Notes under the pieces: generated by a model | Told to the model about the DNA's origin: nothing | Seen by the model: the letters and a program-made list of their open reading frames with translations, nothing else | The model's database searches: none | Shown: positions 57,552-64,000 of the stretch, in pieces | How positions within the stretch are numbered: the stretch's first letter is position 1 | How the letters are laid out: each line of letters starts with the position of its first letter | Program-made: the position numbers and the translations under genes | Assembly (NCBI RefSeq): GCF_000144605.1 | Contig: NC_014375.1 | Span: 2,108,001 to 2,172,000, forward strand | DNA from: Brevundimonas subvibrioides ATCC 15264 | Lineage (GTDB): Bacteria > Pseudomonadota > Alphaproteobacteria > Caulobacterales > Caulobacteraceae | Direction of reading: 5' to 3' | Length of the DNA stretch: 64,000 nt

Positions 57552-57700
57552 GTCTCCTCCCCGTTGCGAAGCGATGGGGAGGTGGCTCGAAGCGAAGCGA
57601 AGAGACGGAGGGGTTCTCGGTGCACGCAGAGCCCCTCCGTCAGCTCGCGAAGGGCTCGCTGCCACCTCCCCATTGGCCAAAAGGCCAACGGGGAGGAGAC
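57552..57700. repeat. 149-bp intergenic inverted-repeat element
   Basis: Perfect 15-bp terminal inverted repeats (GTCTCCTCCCCGTTG at 57552-57566, complement at 57686-57700) enclose further complementary segments: TGGGGAGGTGGC (57574-57585) pairs with GCCACCTCCCCA, and a central GGAGGGG/CCCCTCC hairpin. The whole can fold into one long branched structure. It lies between a SIMPL gene and convergent small membrane genes. It resembles the repeated palindromic units found between genes in Caulobacter/Brevundimonas, but only one copy is in this window. Confidence 0.75.
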
Positions 57701-57707
57701 CCATTGA

Positions 57708-58010
57708 TCAGTTCGAAGGGGCCGGACCCGGCGACGGCAAGGTCGGCGGCTCGATGTCCGGAAGGTTCGGGGCTTCCATCTTCGGCAGGTTCACATCGAC
57801 ATCGACATTGGTGTCGGCCGCATCACTCACCGGATTGTTTCCGCTCAGCAGCACATAGGCGATCACGGCCACGACGATCACCAGTCCGCCGATCAAGAAG
57901 GCGATGAAGCCGCCGCCTCCGCCGCGCCGCTCGGGCTGGACGTTGACGTTGGTCTGAGGCTGACGATCGACGATCACCACCCGTTCCGGCGGAGTGTTGG
58001 GATCGGTCAT
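57708..58010 (-). CDS. small single-pass membrane protein, paralogue 1
   Basis: This 100-residue protein has a polar N-terminus (MTDPNTPPERVVIVDRQ), a Gly run, one membrane segment (about 35-56, FIAFLIGGLVIVVAVIAYVLL) and a tail with NVDVDVNLPKMEAPNLP. The same tail motif ends the next gene upstream, so the two are tandem paralogues. The ATG is directly after the TAG of that gene. The function is unknown. Confidence 0.75.
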   Translation of the reverse strand: MTDPNTPPERVVIVDRQPQTNVNVQPERRGGGGGFIAFLIGGLVIVVAVIAYVLLSGNNPVSDAADTNVDVDVNLPKMEAPNLPDIEPPTLPSPGPAPSN

Positions 58011-58202
58011 CTAGTTGCCGCCCGGCAGCGAAGGTGCTTCCACCTTCGGCAGGTTGACGTCGACGTTCACGTCCTGCGTCTTCGGCGTCATGCCGCCACC
58101 GGCGAAGACGAAATAGGCCACGATCGCCAGCACGACGACCACGCCGCCGACGATGAAGGCCAGACCGGCGTTGCCGCCGCCGCTGCTTGAATTCTCTGCC
58201 AT
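58011..58202 (-). CDS. small single-pass membrane protein, paralogue 2
   Basis: This 63-residue protein (start MAENSSSGG) has one membrane segment (about 13-34, LAFIVGGVVVVLAIVAYFVF) and the tail NVDVNLPKVEAPSLPGGN, shared with its downstream neighbour. The frame could begin upstream at 58277, but the sequence there is basic and unlike the paralogue. The gene is divergent from the uvrD-like helicase. Confidence 0.72.
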   Translation of the reverse strand: MAENSSSGGGNAGLAFIVGGVVVVLAIVAYFVFAGGGMTPKTQDVNVDVNLPKVEAPSLPGGN

Positions 58203-58291
58203 TTTTAAAGTCCCTCTCCAATCCACCCCTGGACCGCTGAAACGACGGCGACGCTTGCCGGTTCCGCGCATGCCCACGTCGGGGACTGACT

Positions 58292-60691
58292 TTGGCCTCT
58301 GTGCTCATTATGTTCCGGGTCACGCCGAATCCCGAGACAGCCGCATTGACCGACGCCGCCCTGCCCGCCCCCCGTATTTCCGACCTCGCCCGCTCGCGCG
58401 GTCCCGGTGGCGTGGCGCATGAGACGCCCGACTATCTGGGCGGCCTGAACCCCGAGCAGCGCGAGGCCGTCGAGGCGACCGAGGGCCCCGTGCTGGTCCT
58501 CGCCGGCGCCGGCACCGGCAAGACCCGCGTCCTGACCACGCGTCTCGCCCACATCCTCGCCACCGGTCGCGCCCGCCCCTGGGAGCTGCTGGTCGTCACC
58601 TTCACCAACAAGGCCGCGCGCGAGATGCGCGAGCGGATCACCCACCTGATCGGTCCCTCGGCCGAGGGCCTGCGGTGGCTGGGTACCTTCCACTCCGTCG
58701 CCGCCCAGATCCTGCGGCGTCACCCCGAACTGGTCGGCCTGAAGTCCAGCTTCACCATTCTCGACACCGACGACCAGGAACGGCTGCTGAAACAGCTGCT
58801 GGAAGCCGCCAACATCGACACCAAGCGCTGGACGCCCAAATCCCTGTCCGGACTGATCGACCACTGGAAGAACCGCGGCTGGACACCCGAGAAGCTGCCG
58901 CCCGGCGAGGATTTCGCCAACGGCAAGGGCCAGACGCTCTACGCCGCCTACCAGTCGCGTCTGGCGACGCTGAACGCCTGCGACTTCGGCGATCTGCTGC
59001 TGCACAACCTCACGATCCTTTCGAAACACGCGGATATCGCTGAAGAATACCGCAAACGCTTCCGCTATATCTTGGTCGACGAATACCAGGACACCAACGT
59101 CGCCCAATACCTGTGGCTGCGGCTTCTGACGTCCTCGACCGGCAACGTCTGCTGCGTCGGCGACGACGACCAGTCCATCTACGGCTGGCGCGGGGCCGAG
59201 GTGGACAACATCCTGCGCTTCGAGAAGGATTTTCCGGGGGCCAAGATCGTCAAGCTGGAGCGCAACTACCGCTCCACCAGCCACATCCTCGGGGCCGCGT
59301 CCGGCCTCATCGCGGCTAACCGCGACCGGCTGGGCAAGACCCTCTGGACCGAGGACCAGACCGGCGACAAGGTCCGGGTGCGGGGGGTCTGGGACGGCGA
59401 CGCCGAGAGCCGGCTGATCGCCGACGAGATCGAGACGGCGAAACGCGATGGCATGAAATACAGGGACATGGCCGTCCTTGTTCGTGCGTCATTTCAGATG
59501 CGGGCGTTCGAGGAGCGGTTCGTCCTGCTCGCCATCCCCTACACGGTCATCGGCGGCCCGCGGTTCTTCGAACGCGCCGAGATCCGCGACGCCCACGCCT
59601 ACCTCCGCCTGATCCAGTCCGAGGACGACGATCTCGCCTTCGAACGGATCGTCAATGTGCCCAAGCGGGGTATCGGCGACACCTCGGTGCAGAAGATCCT
59701 TCAGATCGCCCGCCACAACGGCGTCTCGGCCATGACCGCCGTCCGCGACCTGATCACCTCCGACGAGCTCCAGGCCCGCACCCGCACGGCCCTGTCGTCC
59801 TTCGTGCGCGACCTCGACCGCTGGCGGGCCCTGGCGTCCGACACCCGTCACTGGCTGCTGACCGAAACCGTGCTGGAAGAGAGCGGCTACACGGACATGC
59901 AGAAGGCCGATCGCGCGACCGGCCCGGCCCGCCTCGACAACCTCAAGGAACTGACCCAGGCGATGCAGTCGTTCGAGACGCTCGGGGCCTATCTCGAACA
60001 CGTGTCGCTGGTCATGGATCTGGACCGGGGCCCGTCGTCGGACGCGGTCCAGATCATGACCCTGCACGGGGCCAAGGGGCTGGAGTTCCCCCTGGTCTTC
60101 CTGCCCGGCTGGGAGGAAGGCGTCTTCCCGTCCCAGCGCAGCATCGACGAGAAGGGCGAGAAGGGCCTCGAGGAGGAACGCCGTCTGGCCTACGTCGGGG
60201 TGACCCGCGCCAAACAGGACGCCCGCATCAGCTTCGCCGCCAATCGACTGGTCTATGGCCGCTGGACCAGCCAGCTGCCCAGCCGGTTCGTCGACGAACT
60301 GCCCATCGCCCACGTCGAGGCCGAGTCAGACACCGGCTATTACGGAGCCTCCGGCGGCATGAAGGAGGCGAAGTCCCGATGGGACGACGCCCCGTCGTTC
60401 GGGGCAGGCTACACCTCCCCGGGCTGGCAGCGCGCCAAGGCCTTCACGGCCGGCCAGACGCCGGGCGCCCGCCCTGCCCGCAACGCCGTCATCGAGGGCG
60501 AAGGCCGCCTGATCGCCACCGCCGACCCGAAATCGGGCAGCGGCTTCGTCAAGGGCGACCGGGTCTTCCACCAGAAGTTCGGCTACGGCGCGGTCCGGAT
60601 CATCGAGGGGAACAAGCTGACGGTGGAGTTCGAAAAGGCGGGCGAAAAGAAGGTCATCGACACCTTCGTCGAGAAAACGTCTCAGGTCTGA
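58292..60691 (+). CDS. UvrD/PcrA-type superfamily 1 DNA helicase
   Basis: This roughly 799-residue 3'-5' helicase has Walker A AGAGTGKTR, motif Ia TFTNKAAREMRERI, Walker B DEYQDTN, motif III GDDDQSIYGWRGA, motif IV YRST and motif VI VGVTRAK. The C-terminus ends in a small Tudor-like domain (GDRVFHQKFGYGAV) as in PcrA. It unwinds DNA in repair and clears RNA polymerase or RecA. The start is TTG 58292 with GGGGAC upstream; ATG 58310 is the alternative. Whether it is uvrD or a second paralogue cannot be told. Confidence 0.92.
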   Translation: MASVLIMFRVTPNPETAALTDAALPAPRISDLARSRGPGGVAHETPDYLGGLNPEQREAVEATEGPVLVLAGAGTGKTRVLTTRLAHILATGRARPWELLVVTFTNKAAREMRERITHLIGPSAEGLRWLGTFHSVAAQILRRHPELVGLKSSFTILDTDDQERLLKQLLEAANIDTKRWTPKSLSGLIDHWKNRGWTPEKLPPGEDFANGKGQTLYAAYQSRLATLNACDFGDLLLHNLTILSKHADIAEEYRKRFRYILVDEYQDTNVAQYLWLRLLTSSTGNVCCVGDDDQSIYGWRGAEVDNILRFEKDFPGAKIVKLERNYRSTSHILGAASGLIAANRDRLGKTLWTEDQTGDKVRVRGVWDGDAESRLIADEIETAKRDGMKYRDMAVLVRASFQMRAFEERFVLLAIPYTVIGGPRFFERAEIRDAHAYLRLIQSEDDDLAFERIVNVPKRGIGDTSVQKILQIARHNGVSAMTAVRDLITSDELQARTRTALSSFVRDLDRWRALASDTRHWLLTETVLEESGYTDMQKADRATGPARLDNLKELTQAMQSFETLGAYLEHVSLVMDLDRGPSSDAVQIMTLHGAKGLEFPLVFLPGWEEGVFPSQRSIDEKGEKGLEEERRLAYVGVTRAKQDARISFAANRLVYGRWTSQLPSRFVDELPIAHVEAESDTGYYGASGGMKEAKSRWDDAPSFGAGYTSPGWQRAKAFTAGQTPGARPARNAVIEGEGRLIATADPKSGSGFVKGDRVFHQKFGYGAVRIIEGNKLTVEFEKAGEKKVIDTFVEKTSQV

Positions 60692-60754
60692 CCGCGCTGG
60701 CGGGGCATCTTGGTGCCCGTTCACGGTGCCACAGCGCCCGATCGATCCGGGCGC

Positions 60755-61114
60755 TCAGCGCCCCGGCGCGAGCTCGTTCTGCACCCGCCGGCCCAGCGGA
60801 TCGCGCGCCACCCACGTCTGCCCGACCCGCGCCTCGACGACCGGCGAGCAGTACCGGGAAATCATCATGAAGGCCGGTCGGATGCCGTTCAGGCAGACGC
60901 GCTGCCCCTCGATCCGCCAGCTCGCCGACAGCCGCCGTCCGTCCGAGAACTGCGCCGAATACGACCCGTCGCGATTGAACCAGTGGCGCACCCAGCCGCC
61001 GTCCGGGTACCGGGACACCAGGGTGTTCTCGAACATGTCGGCGATCTCTGCCGCCGCGGTCACGGGCGTCGCCACGACGCAGGCCGCCGCCAGCGCGATG
61101 ATGGTCTTCTTCAT
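60755..61114 (-). CDS. small secreted protein of unknown function
   Basis: This 119-residue protein has a classical signal peptide (KKTIIALAAACVVATPVTAAA). The mature part has WVRHWFNRDGSYSAQFSDGRR and a pair of Cys (VCLNG, RYCSP) that may form a disulfide. Its pattern is that of small periplasmic proteins with a single beta-rich domain. No family is recognised with confidence. It is convergent with the helicase gene. Confidence 0.65.
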   Translation of the reverse strand: MKKTIIALAAACVVATPVTAAAEIADMFENTLVSRYPDGGWVRHWFNRDGSYSAQFSDGRRLSASWRIEGQRVCLNGIRPAFMMISRYCSPVVEARVGQTWVARDPLGRRVQNELAPGR

Positions 61115-61223
61115 GCCTGAACCCCTTCCGGCATCTCTTCCCCGACCCAAGTCTTAACGAAAGTTCACACAAATCCAAGGCCCGGTCGGCGTGCCAGGGA
61201 CGCGACCGCTGGTCGGCGAATAC

Positions 61224-61251
61224 TTGACTCTGGCGTGGGGACTTCTATATC
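61224..61251 (+). promoter_or_regulatory. promoter of the DEAD-box helicase gene
   Basis: TTGACT (61224-61229) and TATATC (61246-61251) are spaced by 16 bases, a good sigma-70 pair. Transcription would begin near 61258, giving a leader of about 145 bases before the ATG at 61402. Confidence 0.6.
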
Positions 61252-61401
61252 CGGCGCACGTTCGGGACAGGATTTGGCGAATCGCGCCGCCCGCTCGCCC
61301 AGAGACAGGGCGGTTCCGCGACATTCCCCGCCGGCCCATCGATCGGGCGGCTCCTGCTTCCCCACCGGCGCGCCTTCGTGCCGGGCTCCGTCCAAGGATA
61401 C

Positions 61402-62967
<1,566 letters not shown>

Positions 62968-63084
62968 ATTTTCGCTGGCGCGCGTGTATTTTTGCGTAGC
63001 GTTTAACCCGGTGTTACGGATCGGTGTCTAGGGTCATGCTGAGAGACGCGTCACCTCGATAGGACGCGGTGCGGGAAGCCCTGA

Positions 63085-64000
63085 ATGTCGACACAGGTCC
63101 AGACAACGCTGCGTAGCCCCGAAGCATTCGCTTTGGCCCGGCGCGCCGTGGATGAAATGGAACGTGCCGGCGTCTGGCCGACGCCCCTGAACTTCGAACT
63201 GTGGATTCACTGGCTCGGTGATCCCGACGGCGCTCTCGGCCAGGAAATGACCCGGTTGCTCGGCGACGGCACGGCCTTCACCGACGGCACGGCCGAGATG
63301 CTGGCGGCTGAATATCTGCCGCGCGGCCGACTGTCCGAGGAAATCCGCGATGCCGGCGCCGTCCTGAACCGCGAGTTGTCGACGGTTTCGGAGGCGATCG
63401 CCAAGGCCCAGAAATCCCAGGCCGCCTATGGCCAGACCCTGGCCGGCGCTTCCGCCCATCTGGAAAGCTCCGCCGAACCGTCGGCCCTGCTCGGCGTCGT
63501 CTCCACGCTCTCCAGGGCCACCACGCAGGTCCAGGCCGAGAATGCCACCCTGGAAAAACGGCTGGAAACCTCGACCAAGGAGGTCGCCCGACTTCGCGAG
63601 CACCTGGAACAGGTCCGCCGCGACGCCATGACGGACGCCCTGACCAACCTCGCCAACCGCAAGGCCTTCGACGAAGAGCTGCTGCGCGCCTGCGACGAGG
63701 CCGAGAAGAAGCGCCAGCCGATGAGCCTCGCGGTGCTCGACATCGACCATTTCAAGCGCTTCAACGACACCTGGGGCCACCAGACCGGCGATCAGGTCCT
63801 GCGGTATGTCGCCAGCGTCATCGGCCGCATCTCCAAGGCCCCGCGCGTCGCGGCCCGCTACGGTGGCGAAGAGTTCGCCATCATCTTCCCCTCCGAAAGC
63901 GCTGCGCTGGTGGAAGCCGCCCTGAACCAGATTCGGGAAGAGATCGGCAGCCGCGCCCTGCGCCGGCGGTCCACCAACGACGAGCTCGGGGCCGTCACCA
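63085..64000 (+). CDS. diguanylate cyclase (GGDEF), 3' end cut by window edge
   Basis: The visible 305 residues start MSTQVQTTL, pass a helical region (about 1-140) and a coiled-coil segment (about 140-185, VQAENATLEKRLETSTKEV), and lead into a GGDEF domain (DALTNLANRKAFDEEL, LDIDHFKRFNDTWGH, ARYGGEEFAII). The GGEEF signature and the metal Asp are intact, so it should make cyclic di-GMP. The I-site (RxxD, 9-6 residues before GGEEF) is replaced by KAPR, so normal product inhibition is unlikely. No membrane segment is seen. Confidence 0.9.
   Translation, partial: MSTQVQTTLRSPEAFALARRAVDEMERAGVWPTPLNFELWIHWLGDPDGALGQEMTRLLGDGTAFTDGTAEMLAAEYLPRGRLSEEIRDAGAVLNRELSTVSEAIAKAQKSQAAYGQTLAGASAHLESSAEPSALLGVVSTLSRATTQVQAENATLEKRLETSTKEVARLREHLEQVRRDAMTDALTNLANRKAFDEELLRACDEAEKKRQPMSLAVLDIDHFKRFNDTWGHQTGDQVLRYVASVIGRISKAPRVAARYGGEEFAIIFPSESAALVEAALNQIREEIGSRALRRRSTNDELGAVT

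Noticed and set aside
60731-60754. Hairpin AGCGCCCG...CGGGCGCT after the helicase gene as a defined terminator
   Set aside because: The stem is only 8 bp with no T-tract on either strand, so it is too weak to list as a feature.

Overview
The window is high-GC, gene-dense DNA with short intergenic gaps and many 1-4 bp start/stop overlaps. Several features point to an alphaproteobacterium, most likely of the Caulobacterales (Brevundimonas/Caulobacter-like). These are a circularly permuted two-piece tmRNA gene with an ANDNF-type tag, an alpha-type SspB beside it, GTTC-N7-GTTC SOS boxes at lexA, and the housekeeping run trpE-trpG-trpD-trpC-lexA-comEC/gltX-gltA. The genus is an inference; no rRNA is present to settle it. 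I see no prophage, insertion sequence, CRISPR array or integrase.

Region 1 (1-27.5 kb) is an accessory aromatic-catabolism locus. It holds every enzyme of the protocatechuate 4,5-cleavage (lig) pathway: LigA/LigB dioxygenase, LigC dehydrogenase, LigI lactonase, LigU/GalD tautomerase, LigJ hydratase and LigK aldolase. A LigM-type tetrahydrofolate-dependent aryl O-demethylase feeds it from methoxylated lignin monomers such as vanillate. MetF, FolD and PurU can oxidise the resulting methyl-THF to formate and free THF. A FolB-like dihydroneopterin aldolase lies inside the ligJABC operon, and a zinc-site MetE-like methyltransferase ends the ligK-ligU-ligI operon. A benzoylformate-decarboxylase-like enzyme and an aldehyde dehydrogenase look like funnel enzymes that make aromatic acids. 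Uptake is served by a TonB-dependent receptor and two MFS carriers. Control is probably by a LysR-type protein with two winged-helix domains and by an IclR-type protein. At the left edge is a separate set: alpha/beta hydrolase, small membrane protein, cyclase-type hydrolase and FAH-type hydrolase, pathway unknown.

Region 2 (27.5-45.2 kb) is core genome: katG with an OxyR-like dyad upstream, pyrG, secG, tpiA, a PpiD-like periplasmic foldase, trpE, a small membrane protein, trpG-trpD-trpC, lexA with two SOS boxes, comEC and gltX (divergent, start codons overlapping), and gltA.

Region 3 (45.2-54 kb) holds a PP2C-kinase fusion, the permuted ssrA gene followed by a duplicated hairpin-forming repeat, sspB, a secreted legumain-like C13 peptidase, a RusA-type resolvase, a cyclophilin lipoprotein, fumC, a haloperoxidase-like hydrolase, YccF, DUF2171 and DUF4169 small proteins and an EamA transporter.

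Region 4 (54-64 kb) holds a Coq4 homologue divergent from a type III polyketide synthase plus isoprenylcysteine-methyltransferase pair, a ribbon-helix-helix protein, a SIMPL-domain protein, a 149-bp inverted-repeat element, two tandem paralogous small membrane proteins, a UvrD/PcrA helicase, a small secreted protein, a DEAD-box RNA helicase and a GGDEF diguanylate cyclase cut by the right edge.

Family assignments rest on reading translated motifs, lengths and neighbours; no database search was run.
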